Shown here piece by piece: positions 25,566 through 34,734 of a DNA stretch of 64,000 bases. Origin of the DNA: Acidiferrum sp963771295 (GTDB lineage: Bacteria > Acidobacteriota > Terriglobia > Acidiferrales > UBA7541); NCBI GenBank assembly GCA_963771295.1, contig CAVYTB010000008.1:248001-312000 (forward strand), in the 5' to 3' direction. A model generated the notes under the pieces. The model had not been told where the DNA came from, did no database searches, and worked only from the letters and a program-made list of their open reading frames with translations. Position numbers and translations under genes: made by a program. Within the stretch, counting starts at the first letter, position 1. Every line of letters starts with the position of its first letter.

Positions 25566-26672
25566 TTAATGTGGACGAACTCCTGTGATCTTCAGGTCGA
25601 TCCGGTACACGCTGCTGCTCGCCGTTATGAACAGCGTCTTGCCGTCGTTTCCGCCCCAGTTCAGATTCGCCACCACCTCCGGCATTAGTATCGTGGCAAT
25701 GTGTTTTCCTGCCGGCGAGAAAATCCAAAGGCCGCCCGGGCCTGAGCCATACAAATTTCCTCGCTCATCCACTTTGATGCCATCGGGACTTCCTGGGCGA
25801 GGGTCGGACGTCGCGTCGTAGAAAACGTCTCCCTTGCCGAGCGTGCCGTCGGCGTTGACGGCATAGCGCATCCAGGTCTTCTGCGGCTCGGAATTACTGA
25901 CGTACAGGACCTTCTCATCGGGCGAAAACACGATGCCGTTGGGCCGCGGCAAATCCTTAATCAGGAGCTGCAACTTGTCCCGCTGCGGAGCCGCGCCGGG
26001 TTTCTGTCCCGTCGCGCTCGCGAGCCGGTACACGCCGTTCACCTTCAATTCTTTTTTGGGATCGGTATCTTTTTGTGTCGGCAAGCCGTACGGCGGATCG
26101 GTGAAGTACAACGAGCCATCTGATTTATAAACTAGATCGTTGGGGCTGTTCAGCCGTTTCCCTTCAAACGTGTCCGCCAGAATTGTCGTTTGCGCCGGAT
26201 TGCTCAGCGATTCAATCCGGTACACGTCACGTTGGCCATGTCCGGCCACCGTCAATCGCCCATCCGCGTCCAGCGTCATCCCGTTCGAACCCGGTTCGTG
26301 CCCACCAAACGGCGCAGTTCCCAAATAGCCGCTCGGCTGCAGAAAGATGCTCGCGGCACCGCCCCGGGGCAATTTGCGAATCGTGTTGCTGGGGATATCC
26401 GCGAACAGCAGATAGCCCTCGCGAGTCCAAATCGGCCCTTCCGTCCAGGTGTAGCCCGTGCTCAACTTCACCAATGTTGCGCCATCGGGAATGATCTCGT
26501 TTGCGGCCGCATCCAGCCGCTCCACTTTTGCGGGGCTTTGCTCCGCGGCATACGAGCTCCCACCCACATCACGCAGCAGCGCCATGCACAGTCCCATCAA
26601 TGTCAGTAAAACGAAGATCTTTGCTGGTGCCAAGGTCGGTCTCCTCAAGGCAACATTACTTCTCGCACGCAA
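25566..26672 (-). CDS. Secreted SMP-30/gluconolactonase-like protein
   Basis: 368-residue six-bladed beta-propeller lactonase of the SMP-30/LRE group. A signal or anchor segment (IFVLLTLMGLCMALL, then SSYAAEQ) is followed by blades with EGPIWTREGYLLFADI, NSPNDLVYKSDGSLYFTDPPYGL and the calcium-site region PDGIKVDERGNLY. It probably hydrolyses a sugar lactone in the periplasm. It is encoded on the same strand as, and upstream of, the radical SAM gene. Confidence 0.9.
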   Translation of the reverse strand: MRARSNVALRRPTLAPAKIFVLLTLMGLCMALLRDVGGSSYAAEQSPAKVERLDAAANEIIPDGATLVKLSTGYTWTEGPIWTREGYLLFADIPSNTIRKLPRGGAASIFLQPSGYLGTAPFGGHEPGSNGMTLDADGRLTVAGHGQRDVYRIESLSNPAQTTILADTFEGKRLNSPNDLVYKSDGSLYFTDPPYGLPTQKDTDPKKELKVNGVYRLASATGQKPGAAPQRDKLQLLIKDLPRPNGIVFSPDEKVLYVSNSEPQKTWMRYAVNADGTLGKGDVFYDATSDPRPGSPDGIKVDERGNLYGSGPGGLWIFSPAGKHIATILMPEVVANLNWGGNDGKTLFITASSSVYRIDLKITGVRPH

Positions 26673-26831
26673 ACTTTACCTCTCTCCTAAATCAATTGTC
26701 ACCGCTTATCTGCCGCCAGCTCAACCCGCGCTCAACCCGCGCTTGACTTCACTCCCGCCCGCGTCTACCGTAGTACCGTTCTCAAAGGAGAACGCTTTTG
26801 CGGATGAATATCATCCTCCACTGACGCAGCA

Positions 26832-26883
26832 TTCGGCTCTTTGAGCCGAACGCTCGCTTGCCTGCACCTGCTGTTCCAGCAGG
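26832..26883 (+). other. Two adjacent hairpins upstream of the ABC transporter operon
   Basis: TTCGGCTC-TTT-GAGCCGAA (26832-26850, perfect 8 bp) and CCTGCTG-TTC-CAGCAGG (26867-26883, perfect 7 bp) lie 73 bases before the ABC ATPase start. The second is followed by a G-run, not Ts, so an attenuator or regulator-binding site is more likely than a terminator. Confidence 0.55.
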
Positions 26884-26955
26884 GGGGGCTTCGTTTCCTC
26901 TCTACTCAAATAGAATATGCTCGCGCCGGAATTGCGCGCGTGCGGCGAGGATTTC

Positions 26956-27915
26956 ATGAGCAACTATGCTTTGGAAGTCGAAAACCTAGTGAAGGTGTAC
27001 CGCGGGCGCAGCACCCTGTTCGGCCCAAGCAGCCAGCCGGTTCGCGCCGTCGATGGCTTAACTTTCCAGGTGCCCCGCGGCGCCATCTTCGGATTGTTGG
27101 GCCCTAACGGCGCCGGAAAAACCACTTTGCTCAAGATTCTTTCCACCCTGCTCTCGCCAACCAGCGGCCACGCTCGCATCGAAGGATACGACGTGGTATC
27201 GCAGCCCCTCGATGTGCGGCGCCGCATCTGTATGGTGCTGCAGGAAACGGCTGTGGAACTTTTTCTCAGCGTACGCGACAACTTCCTCACTTTCGCCAAA
27301 TTCCACGGACTCGACCGACAACTCGCTGCCAAGCGTGCCGCCCAAGCCATCGCGCTCTTCGACCTCGTCGCAGAAGCCGAGCGCAAAGTGCAAGACCTCA
27401 GTGGTGGCTACAGGCGCCGCGTGCAAGTGGCCAAGGTGTTCATTGCCGACACCCCTGTCTTATTCCTCGACGAATTTTCCACCGGCATGGACCCCATTCT
27501 CAAGCGCGCCGTAATGGATTCGCTGCGCAAGGAAGCCGCTCGTGGCCGCACCATCGTCTTGACCACCCAGATCCTCAGCGAAGCTGAAGAACTCTGCGAT
27601 GACATCCTCATCCTCGACAAGGGCCGCCAGATTGCCCGCGGCGATCTCAACGCCCTCAAGCTGCTCACAAAATCCGTCTCCGAAATCGCCATCACTTTCG
27701 CCGAACTCCCGCACGGCATCGAACAGGCCATCGCCAAGCTGCAGCCCTGGCAATCGAAAATCACCGGCAGCACCGTGGAGTTCGTCCTCAAAGCCGAAGA
27801 ATCCCAGGCGCTCGATGCCGTCAGCACTTTGGCAAAAATGGGTCGCGTGCTGCGCGTCGAAATCGGCGGCGCCAGCCTGGAAGACATTTTCGTCGAACTG
27901 ACCAAAAAGAATTAA
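26956..27915 (+). CDS. ABC transporter ATP-binding protein (ABC-2 exporter)
   Basis: 319-residue ATPase. It has Walker A GPNGAGKTT, signature LSGGYRRR (a variant of LSGGQ, seen in DrrA/NodI-type exporters) and Walker B VLFLDEFSTGMD. A C-terminal domain (about 230-319) is typical of DrrA-like proteins. The ATG at 26956 follows GCGAGG. The permease starts 28 bases downstream, so the two form an exporter of an unknown lipid, glycan or drug. Confidence 0.92.
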   Translation: MSNYALEVENLVKVYRGRSTLFGPSSQPVRAVDGLTFQVPRGAIFGLLGPNGAGKTTLLKILSTLLSPTSGHARIEGYDVVSQPLDVRRRICMVLQETAVELFLSVRDNFLTFAKFHGLDRQLAAKRAAQAIALFDLVAEAERKVQDLSGGYRRRVQVAKVFIADTPVLFLDEFSTGMDPILKRAVMDSLRKEAARGRTIVLTTQILSEAEELCDDILILDKGRQIARGDLNALKLLTKSVSEIAITFAELPHGIEQAIAKLQPWQSKITGSTVEFVLKAEESQALDAVSTLAKMGRVLRVEIGGASLEDIFVELTKKN

Positions 27916-27943
27916 GCCGCGCATCGCAAATCAAGGAGCACCT

Positions 27944-28696
27944 ATGTCGGCCATATCCGCAATTCTTTATCGCGAAGGAAAAATCCGCGCCACCAACATG
28001 ATCTTCGTGTTCTGGGATTTCTTCTATCCGCTGTGCTACCTGCTGGTATTCGGCGTGGGCATGTCCGCCGCACTGTGCGCGCCCGTTTCCATCCCGGGCG
28101 TCAACTACAACTCATTTTTTCTCGCCGGCGTTTTGGGCATGGCCAGCTTCGGAATCGCCTCAAATAGCTCATGGTCTTTCTTCATGGACCGCGACAATGG
28201 CATCTTCTACGAGATGCTCACCTACCCCATGAGCCGCGCCGAGTATCTGCTCGGCAAAGTCGCGTTCAACCTCTTCATCGCCGTCTCGCAGGCCATCATC
28301 ACCCTGGGTCTGGGTGCGTGGCTGCTCGGAATCCACTTGCGTCTGGACCTTCTGCTCCTGCTCTTCGTTACTGTGATCGTGGGAACCGCCGGCTGGTTTT
28401 TCTTCTATACCATCTTTGCACTGCGCATCCGTCGCAACGACGTCTTCAATGGCGTCACCTCCGTGCTGTACTTCGTGTTCCTGCTCGCCAGTTCGATGTT
28501 TTACCCCATCGACCCGCTGCCGCGTGGCTTGCGCACCGTCGCCCTGTGCAATCCCATCACCTGGGAAGTCGACATCCTCCGATATGCCACCATCGGCTAC
28601 GGTCATCCCGCCAAACTGGCGCTCGAAGCCGCCGCGTTCACCGCTTTCGCCGCCATCTGCTTCGCCATCGCCGTCCACAGCCTCCACAAAGAGTGA
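27944..28696 (+). CDS. ABC-2 type permease
   Basis: 250-residue inner-membrane subunit with about six hydrophobic segments. It starts with IREGKIRATNMIFVFWDFFYPLCYLLVFGVGM and has the ABC-2 pattern SNSSWSFFMDRDNGIFYEMLTYPMSR, then VLYFVFLLASSMFYPIDPLP and the NPITWEVDILRY segment near the end. GGAGC precedes the ATG. It pairs with the ATPase just upstream. Confidence 0.92.
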   Translation: MSAISAILYREGKIRATNMIFVFWDFFYPLCYLLVFGVGMSAALCAPVSIPGVNYNSFFLAGVLGMASFGIASNSSWSFFMDRDNGIFYEMLTYPMSRAEYLLGKVAFNLFIAVSQAIITLGLGAWLLGIHLRLDLLLLLFVTVIVGTAGWFFFYTIFALRIRRNDVFNGVTSVLYFVFLLASSMFYPIDPLPRGLRTVALCNPITWEVDILRYATIGYGHPAKLALEAAAFTAFAAICFAIAVHSLHKE

Positions 28697-28806
28697 AACG
28701 TCATCCGCTCAACGGCAAAAACGCGTAAGTTGCAGGCGTGCGCAGGGCATGCGAAAATACCCAATCGGGTCAGGCGCGCCTTTGCGCCCTACCCTGCCTT
28801 CTTTGG

Positions 28807-28880
28807 CGATATCGTCTAGGGGTCCAGGACGCCGCCCTCTCACGGCGGAAACCCGGGTTCGAATCCCGGTATCGCTACCA
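28807..28880 (+). tRNA. tRNA-Glu (anticodon CTC), CCA encoded
   Basis: Acceptor stem GGCGATA/TATCGCT, anticodon stem CCGCC/GGCGG with loop CTCTCAC (anticodon CTC), T stem CCGGG/CCCGG with loop TTCGAAT, and encoded CCA. It reads GAG codons. Complements the TTC isoacceptor at 5045. Confidence 0.95.
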
Positions 28881-29032
28881 ACACTTCTCAAGCCTTTGAT
28901 TCTCTAGCGCGTCCGGACAATCTCCGTGCCTCGGGACTACTTTCGGACTGTGAATTCGGCAGCAGTCCCCGGGAGGCCTGAGCCGATGCTTGAACACACT
29001 TCAGCTACGCCGTGAATCAAACCCACCTCAGC

Positions 29033-29680
29033 CTAACGACCACTGACTAGCTTGCGGGGACCGCTGACGAACGGGCTGCCCACCTCAAAGAAACGCAGCC
29101 GCCGTCCCACCTCGTACGTGATGCCGATGCGCACAGTAGTTCGAACGCGCCCCGTCTCTCGCACCGCAGTCCCAAGCCAAAGCGGCCCGCTGGCGCACAG
29201 GTCAACTCCATCCAACCGCATGTCGATCTGCAAAGCCGCGGCAAGCCGTCCCGGCCCTCTCCCCAAATCTACAATCTTGTCGGTTTTGCGGATCCGTTTC
29301 ATTAGCTCGATTCCTTCAAGCGGCTCGATGGCGCGCAACAGCACTCCTGCCCCGACACCCGCCTCTTCAGCCGTCACGTTGAGCATGAACGACGTCCCAT
29401 AGATGAAATACACATAAGCAAATCCCCTGCCCAGAAATAGCGATTGGTTTCCGGCCGTTCGTCCACGATACGCATGACCACTCCGATCGCCCGGTGGGTA
29501 AGCCTCTGTCTCGACGATCCGACCGCTAAGCCTGTTTCGCCCGTTCTTGCGCACAATGGTTTTCCCGATGAGATATCTGGCTAGCTCAGCGGAATCACTT
29601 GGCAAACTGGCGCGCGATAGCCGCCGGACTCCATTAGCGACTTTGGACGTGCTCTCCAATTGCACCCTTGGCGAAATCAT
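29033..29680 (-). CDS. mpg: 3-methyladenine DNA glycosylase (AAG/MPG family)
   Basis: 215-residue base-excision repair enzyme that removes alkylated purines. Motifs include DSAELARYLIGKTIVRK, RIVETEAYPPGDRSGHAYRG (with the catalytic Glu), a TAGNQSLFL segment and YFIYGTSFMLNV, with a later GRGPGRLAAAL. The start codon overlaps the stop of the upstream DJ-1-like gene by four bases (ATGA), so both are translated from one transcript. Confidence 0.92.
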   Translation of the reverse strand: MISPRVQLESTSKVANGVRRLSRASLPSDSAELARYLIGKTIVRKNGRNRLSGRIVETEAYPPGDRSGHAYRGRTAGNQSLFLGRGFAYVYFIYGTSFMLNVTAEEAGVGAGVLLRAIEPLEGIELMKRIRKTDKIVDLGRGPGRLAAALQIDMRLDGVDLCASGPLWLGTAVRETGRVRTTVRIGITYEVGRRLRFFEVGSPFVSGPRKLVSGR

Positions 29681-30378
29681 TGTTGAGAGGCGCTAGCCGC
29701 CTTCTGACCGACCAGGTTGAGCAGATCCTTGGCTGCTGACGTGGACGACGCCGGATTCTGGCCAGTAATGAGTCGCCCGTCAACAATGGAAAATGGCTGC
29801 CAGTTTGCCAACTTCTCAAACTTTGCGCCTAGCCGCGTCAGTTCATCCTCCACCAGGAACGGCACGACTTTCGTCAATTTCACTGCTTCTTCCTCGCCGT
29901 TCGTAAAGCCCGTTACTCGCTTGCCCTTCACAAGTGGCTCGCCTTTGTAGCGCACGTGCCGAAGCACTCCCGGAGAATGGCACACCAGCGCAATCGGTTT
30001 GCCCGAGTTGTAAAAAGACTCCAGCAGCGCGATGGAAACTGGGCTTTCCGCAAGATCCCACATCGGTCCGTGGCCACCAACGTAAAAAACGGTGTCAAAA
30101 TCTTCGGCCTTCACGTCGCTCAGCTTGACTGTCTCGGATAGCTCTTTCTGCGCCCTCTCGTCTTTCTTGAAGCGCGTCATTGCGTCCGTCTGGTTCTCCG
30201 GCAAATCGCTTTTTGGATCCACCGGCGGCTGCCCTCCCTTTGGCGAAGCCAGCGTTAAATGCACAGCGGCATCACGGAACACGAAATACGGAGCGGCAAA
30301 CTCCTCCAGCCAGAAACCGGTCTTGCGTCCTGTGTTGCCGAGCTGATCATGGGAAGTTAACACCATTAAAATCTTCAT
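29677..30378 (-). CDS. DJ-1/PfpI (Hsp31-like) family protein
   Basis: 233-residue class I glutamine-amidotransferase-like protein. The nucleophile elbow is ALVCHSPGVL with Cys, preceded by TVFYVGGHGPMWDL. This arrangement fits the Hsp31/glyoxalase-III-type subgroup involved in aldehyde detoxification or protein deglycation. The ATG at 30378 is chosen because AAGGAGAAAG lies just upstream. It precedes and overlaps the mpg gene, suggesting a shared damage-response role. Confidence 0.9.
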   Translation of the reverse strand: MKILMVLTSHDQLGNTGRKTGFWLEEFAAPYFVFRDAAVHLTLASPKGGQPPVDPKSDLPENQTDAMTRFKKDERAQKELSETVKLSDVKAEDFDTVFYVGGHGPMWDLAESPVSIALLESFYNSGKPIALVCHSPGVLRHVRYKGEPLVKGKRVTGFTNGEEEAVKLTKVVPFLVEDELTRLGAKFEKLANWQPFSIVDGRLITGQNPASSTSAAKDLLNLVGQKAASASQQ

Positions 30379-30606
30379 GTACTTTCTCCTTAATTTTGGC
30401 CGCATCATTTTCGACTCTGCGGCGGCAATAGTCGCCATCAAATCAGCCGCCAGCGCCGCCCACAATTGGACGAAGGTATCGCCAATACTTAGGTATATTG
30501 TGGAACAGGCAGGAACTTGCGTGCCGCGCGGCGCCGGCCACTCCCACCGAAGGCCCTATTCCCCATAGCGGTTGAACAATCTCCCTGACCGCGATAGTGT
30601 GTAGGC

Positions 30607-30621
30607 CCACCCTTTAGGTGG
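30607..30621 (+). repeat. CTTTA-loop hairpin before the MEDS operon
   Basis: CCACC-CTTTA-GGTGG, 26 bases before the MEDS gene start. Same loop as the hairpins at 21155, 23388 and 43672. Confidence 0.5.
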
Positions 30622-30647
30622 ATTCCGCCTTAAGGAGGGATTGGGTC

Positions 30648-31301
30648 ATGAAGGCCACGGCTCCCATTTCTTTTGCGGGTTCACAGCTCGCTGAGACCCG
30701 TCACGTTTGTGCGTTCTTTCACAGCGAAGAAGAAGAGTATCGCGTACTGCTTCCCTTTATTAAGGATGGCTTTGCATGCGGCCACAAGGCCGTTCATGTC
30801 GTCAATCCTGGCCAGCGCAGCCACCACCTGCAGCGTCTGGTCGCCGAGGGGATCGACGCTGCCGAAGCAGAGCACTCCGGCCAGCTCGAACTCCGAACGA
30901 ATAGCGAAACATATCTTCGCGAGGGCCGCTTCGACAAGGATCGAATGCTGCATGCATTCGAACAAATCGCCAGTGGTAATGCTACCGGCGGATTTCCGCT
31001 CAGCCGCATCGTTTGCCGGATGGACTGGGCTGCTGAAGGGCAATCCTACACAAACGATCTGATCGAATTCGAATCACGTGTAAATCACGTCTGGGAACAC
31101 CATGACGACGCGGTGATTTGTACTTACCACCTCGGGCAATTTGGTGGCGACACCGTGATCGACATCATGCGCACCCATCCGATGATCATCATTGGCGGCA
31201 TCCTGCAACGAAATCCCTTCTTCGTGCCTCCGGGCGAATTCCTTCGCGAGTTCACCGAACGACGAACCGCGCGCGCCACATCAACCTCAGCGGGTACCTG
31301 A
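30648..31301 (+). CDS. MEDS-domain sensory protein (DcmR-like)
   Basis: 217-residue cytoplasmic protein with the MEDS pattern: HVCAFFHSEEEEYRVLLPFIKDGFACGHKAVHVV, the DWAAEG segment, the EFESRVNHVWEHHDDAVICTYHL strand and the THPMIIIGGILQRNPFFVPPGEFL ending. MEDS domains are ligand sensors related to DcmR, often for hydrocarbon derivatives. AAGGAGGG lies 9 bases before the ATG at 30648. It is the first gene of a signalling operon; the kinase starts two bases after its stop. Confidence 0.87.
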   Translation: MKATAPISFAGSQLAETRHVCAFFHSEEEEYRVLLPFIKDGFACGHKAVHVVNPGQRSHHLQRLVAEGIDAAEAEHSGQLELRTNSETYLREGRFDKDRMLHAFEQIASGNATGGFPLSRIVCRMDWAAEGQSYTNDLIEFESRVNHVWEHHDDAVICTYHLGQFGGDTVIDIMRTHPMIIIGGILQRNPFFVPPGEFLREFTERRTARATSTSAGT

Positions 31302-31302
31302 A

Positions 31303-32673
31303 ATGGCAGTCCAACCCGAAAGTTCCACGGAAGAGATTAAGCTTCTTCGCCGCTGCATTAATGATTTGGTGAGTGTCCTCGCGCTTCCCGCCATGTGGAC
31401 CGGCGGTTCTCCATCGCAAATTGCCGGCAATTTGCTCGACGCTCTCATGAGTATGCTGAGCCTGGATTTCACTTATACGTGCCTACGGGACTCGAGCCAA
31501 GCAGGCTATGCCGAGATGATGCGCGTTGATCCAACGTGGATGCCGCAACCCGGTCTCCAAGAGATCGCTGAGCAACTCCAGCCATGGTTGGGAGTCGACC
31601 CTCAAGAACTGCCCCCGGTCCCAAGCATTGTTATTCGAGGGCGCGACATTGTGCTCGTTCCCCTGCAGATGGGTCTGCGTGGTGAGCTCGGACTCCTCAT
31701 TGCTGGTTCTCGCCGATCGCACTTCCCACAACAGACCGAGAGGCTGGTTTTGAGCGTTGCGGCCAATCAGGCCGCCATCGGCCTACAAGAAGCGGGCCTG
31801 CTCAGCGCGCTCGATCACCGGGTCGCAGAACGAACCGCGGAACTTGCCGCCGCCAATGAAGAACTCAAAAGAGAGGTTGCCGCTCGCAAGGAAAAAGAGA
31901 AGCAACTGCACCTGAACGAAGAAGCTCGCCGCCTTGCCCAGGAAGCCCTGAACAACGCTCGATCGGAACTCGCCCAAGTTGCGCACGCCACCGCTTTGAG
32001 TGCCTTGACCGCCGCCATCGCGCATGAGGTCAATCAGCCGCTGTCGGGCATTGTCACCAATGCCAGCACCTGCGTTCGCATGCTCGATGCCCATCCTCCG
32101 AATCTCGAAGGTGCGCGCGAAACCGCAAAGCGTACGATTCGCGATGGTAATCGTGCCTCAGAGGTGATTACACGACTGCGAGCGCTCTTCAGCAATAAAA
32201 TCCTCGCCTATCAGCCGTTCGACCTCAGTGAAGCAACCAGGGAAGTGATTGCGCTATCGCTCGGCGACCTGCAGCGCAATAAGGTCATGGTACAGACCGA
32301 TCTTGCCGCTGAACTGCCGTCTGTCCTGGGCGATCGCATTCAGGTTCAACAGGTCATTCTGAATCTGATACGCAATGGCTCGGATGCCATGAGCGCGATT
32401 GAGGATCGTCCACGCGAATTGATCGTCAAAACCGCCCTCGACCACAGCGTCGGCGTCTGCCTGAGTGTAAAAGATTCGGGAGTCGGATTTGACTCCCAAA
32501 CCGAAGAGAAACTGTTCGAACCCTTCTATTCGACGAAAGCAGATGGCATGGGAATCGGACTCTCCGTCAGTCGCTCCATCATGGAGAGCCATCGAGGGCG
32601 GCTTTGGGCAATTCGCAATGAAGGCCCTGGGGCAACGTTCTTGTTTTCTATTCCGTGCGGCACCGATACTTAA
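31303..32673 (+). CDS. Sensor histidine kinase
   Basis: 456-residue soluble kinase. A GAF-like N-terminal domain (about 20-165) is followed by a long coiled coil (about 170-228), then the H-box AAIAHEVNQPLSGI with His241. The catalytic domain has the N-box ILNLIRNGSDAM, G1 VKDSGVGFD, F-box EPFYSTK and G2 GMGIGLSVS. There is no membrane segment, so input is probably cytoplasmic, possibly through the MEDS protein encoded just upstream. It precedes two FixJ-type regulators. Confidence 0.93.
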   Translation: MAVQPESSTEEIKLLRRCINDLVSVLALPAMWTGGSPSQIAGNLLDALMSMLSLDFTYTCLRDSSQAGYAEMMRVDPTWMPQPGLQEIAEQLQPWLGVDPQELPPVPSIVIRGRDIVLVPLQMGLRGELGLLIAGSRRSHFPQQTERLVLSVAANQAAIGLQEAGLLSALDHRVAERTAELAAANEELKREVAARKEKEKQLHLNEEARRLAQEALNNARSELAQVAHATALSALTAAIAHEVNQPLSGIVTNASTCVRMLDAHPPNLEGARETAKRTIRDGNRASEVITRLRALFSNKILAYQPFDLSEATREVIALSLGDLQRNKVMVQTDLAAELPSVLGDRIQVQQVILNLIRNGSDAMSAIEDRPRELIVKTALDHSVGVCLSVKDSGVGFDSQTEEKLFEPFYSTKADGMGIGLSVSRSIMESHRGRLWAIRNEGPGATFLFSIPCGTDT

Positions 32674-32714
32674 GTCTGATAGACGCGCCACCTCGGCAGA
32701 CGCATTCTTGCTTC

Positions 32715-33110
32715 ATGAAGCCGCTAGACGAGGGGAGCGCTTTTCAACGTCCATTGGTGGCCGTTGTCGATGATGATCAGTCTGTTCGCGAGTCGCTGCC
32801 GGACTTATTGGGCGAGTTTGGCTTTCGTAGTAAGGTTTTCTCATCCGCAGAGGAGTTCCTCGCATCCGGTACTGTTGGACAGATGAAATGTCTGGTTTCA
32901 GACGTCGTCATGCCGGGAATGACCGGACTTGATCTCCAGCAAGAACTTAAAGTTCGGGGGCACAAGACTCCGATTATCTTCATCACCGCCAGAAAAGACG
33001 ACACAGTTCGTAGGCGAGCGTTGGAGCAAGGCGCTGTTGGATTTCTTCTCAAACCATTCAGCGATACAGCTCTCCTTGGCGCACTGAATACAGCGCTCGG
33101 TTTGTATTGA
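32715..33110 (+). CDS. Single-domain response regulator (FixJ-type receiver)
   Basis: 131-residue receiver domain only. Acidic pocket VVDDD, phospho-acceptor Asp in LVSDVVMPG, Thr in FITARKD and Lys in FLLKPF are all in place. No output domain follows; the next gene carries a full FixJ-type regulator. It probably acts as a phosphate sink or an intermediate for the neighbouring kinase. It begins 41 bases after the kinase stop. Confidence 0.92.
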   Translation: MKPLDEGSAFQRPLVAVVDDDQSVRESLPDLLGEFGFRSKVFSSAEEFLASGTVGQMKCLVSDVVMPGMTGLDLQQELKVRGHKTPIIFITARKDDTVRRRALEQGAVGFLLKPFSDTALLGALNTALGLY

Positions 33111-33147
33111 AAACTGCCGCAATCCCGCGGCTTGGGGAGTATGATGA

Positions 33148-33819
33148 ATGAATTTGACGGAGACGCTAGGTCATAAATTGGAGTCATTTTCCATGCCCAA
33201 CGCCACGTCGATTGTCTTTGTTGTTGACGACGATATTTCCGTACGAGAGTCGCTGGAATTGCTGATCCGCTCCGCCGGTTGGCAGCCGGAAACCTTCTCC
33301 TCGGCCCAGCGCTTTCTCTCCCATCCCCGAGCGCCTGTTCCCAGTTGCCTGCTGCTCGATATCTCCATGCCTGGCTTGAATGGCCTCGAACTGCAGAAAC
33401 GCGTCGCGGTCGAACATCCCGATGTGCCCATCATCTTCATCACCGGGCACGGCGATGTGCCCAAGACAGTGCAGGCCATGAAAGCGGGCGCTGTCGAATT
33501 CCTCACAAAACCATTCAATGATGATGTGCTCCTTGGCGCCATCCGTCAGGCTCTCGAACGCAGCCGGGTTGCTTCCGGCCAGCAGGCGGAAATCAAGGAG
33601 CTCCAAAGCCGCTACTCCTGCCTTTCTCCCCGTGAACGAGAGGTCATGGCGTTGGTCGTCGCCGGCCTTTTGAACAAACAGGTTGGCGGCGAGCTTGGCA
33701 TCAGCGAGATCACCGTGAAGGCTCATCGCGGTAAGGTTATGCAAAAAATGAAGGCCGATTCTCTCCCTCATCTGGTGAACATGGCTGGTAAGCTCGGTTT
33801 GGCCTTGTCAAAGGTCTGA
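33148..33819 (+). CDS. FixJ/NarL-type response regulator with LuxR HTH
   Basis: 223 residues: receiver domain (FVVDDDISVRESL, LLLDISMPGLNG, FITGHGDVP, FLTKPFN) joined to a C-terminal LuxR HTH (LSPREREVMALVVAGLLNKQVGGELGISEITVKAHRGKVM). This is the DNA-binding output of the operon. The ATG at 33148 has GGGGAG upstream; the shorter start at 33193 (MPNATS) is also plausible with TTGGAG. Confidence 0.93.
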   Translation: MNLTETLGHKLESFSMPNATSIVFVVDDDISVRESLELLIRSAGWQPETFSSAQRFLSHPRAPVPSCLLLDISMPGLNGLELQKRVAVEHPDVPIIFITGHGDVPKTVQAMKAGAVEFLTKPFNDDVLLGAIRQALERSRVASGQQAEIKELQSRYSCLSPREREVMALVVAGLLNKQVGGELGISEITVKAHRGKVMQKMKADSLPHLVNMAGKLGLALSKV

Positions 33820-33875
33820 TGGCCTCTTCAGGATTCCGAGTTGTACTTCTTCTGAAACGCTACAATGCGGCCTTC

Positions 33876-34397
33876 TTACGCCACTTCAAAAATCAGTTCC
33901 AGCGCCACGGGCGTGCCCAGAGGCAGACTCGCCACGCCATTGATCAGCCGGCATGGGTTTTTGTCCCTGCCAAAAATATCTTGCAGCAAGTCCGAAGCAC
34001 CGTCCGCGACTTTTGGGTGCTCGCGGCAATCTTCCGTCGTGGCCAGAGACACGCCGAGCCGCACGATGCGCGTGATTCGGTCGAGCGAGCCAAGGTATTG
34101 GCGCGCGACCGCCAGACCATTCAGCGCCGCTAGGCGAGCGGCCTGGCGCCCAGTTTCCACATCGAATTCGGCACCGGCTCGACCCACGAATCTCGCAGTG
34201 TGTCCTTCGGTCGGCAGCATTCCGCTCACGAACAACAGGTTGCCGCTGCGCACAGCTTCTGCATACGAGCCAAACGGTGTCGGCGGTGACGGAAGTTCGA
34301 TGCCTAGCTCTTTCAGGCGCTCCTCGGCGCTTGGCAGCTTTGCCGCGGCGCGCAAGTGTCGAGCAGGTGCTGTGGCGTTTGAAGCCCCTGGTGGCAT
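33876..34397 (-). CDS. RidA/YjgF-family protein
   Basis: 173-residue protein. After a short linker the RidA fold is clear: LPSPPTPFGSYAEAVRSGNLLFVSGMLPTEG, then GRQAARLAALNGLAVARQYLGSLDRI and a C-terminal GVASLPLGTPVALELIFEVA. The conserved Arg of imine deaminases is not obvious, so it may belong to a RidA subgroup with a different activity. The start at 34397 follows AAGGGGA. Confidence 0.85.
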   Translation of the reverse strand: MPPGASNATAPARHLRAAAKLPSAEERLKELGIELPSPPTPFGSYAEAVRSGNLLFVSGMLPTEGHTARFVGRAGAEFDVETGRQAARLAALNGLAVARQYLGSLDRITRIVRLGVSLATTEDCREHPKVADGASDLLQDIFGRDKNPCRLINGVASLPLGTPVALELIFEVA

Positions 34398-34734
34398 AAC
34401 GAGTTCCCCTTCCATCCAGCTTTCATTTTCGAACGACGTGTCGATAAGAACAAAAGCGCAGAAGCGAAACAATCAGACGATGGTATCGGCCATACTTTAG
34501 CATTAAGTGTCGTCACTTCGACTCGAAGCATTGCTCCACTCCTTACCTGCCGTCTGCGTGGCCGCCGCCCCTTTTCGCTACCCGTTTGATAACCACGAAG
34601 AAGAAAGGATGTATTTTTTCGTGCTCCCACCGCAGCCCGATACGAAGGTGCCACCAATACCTTCGTTCAATTGTTTCCTTGCCGTTCCGCTGGCCTAATA
34701 ACCCCTATCCAAGGCGTGATTGAGGGAAAGCGAC

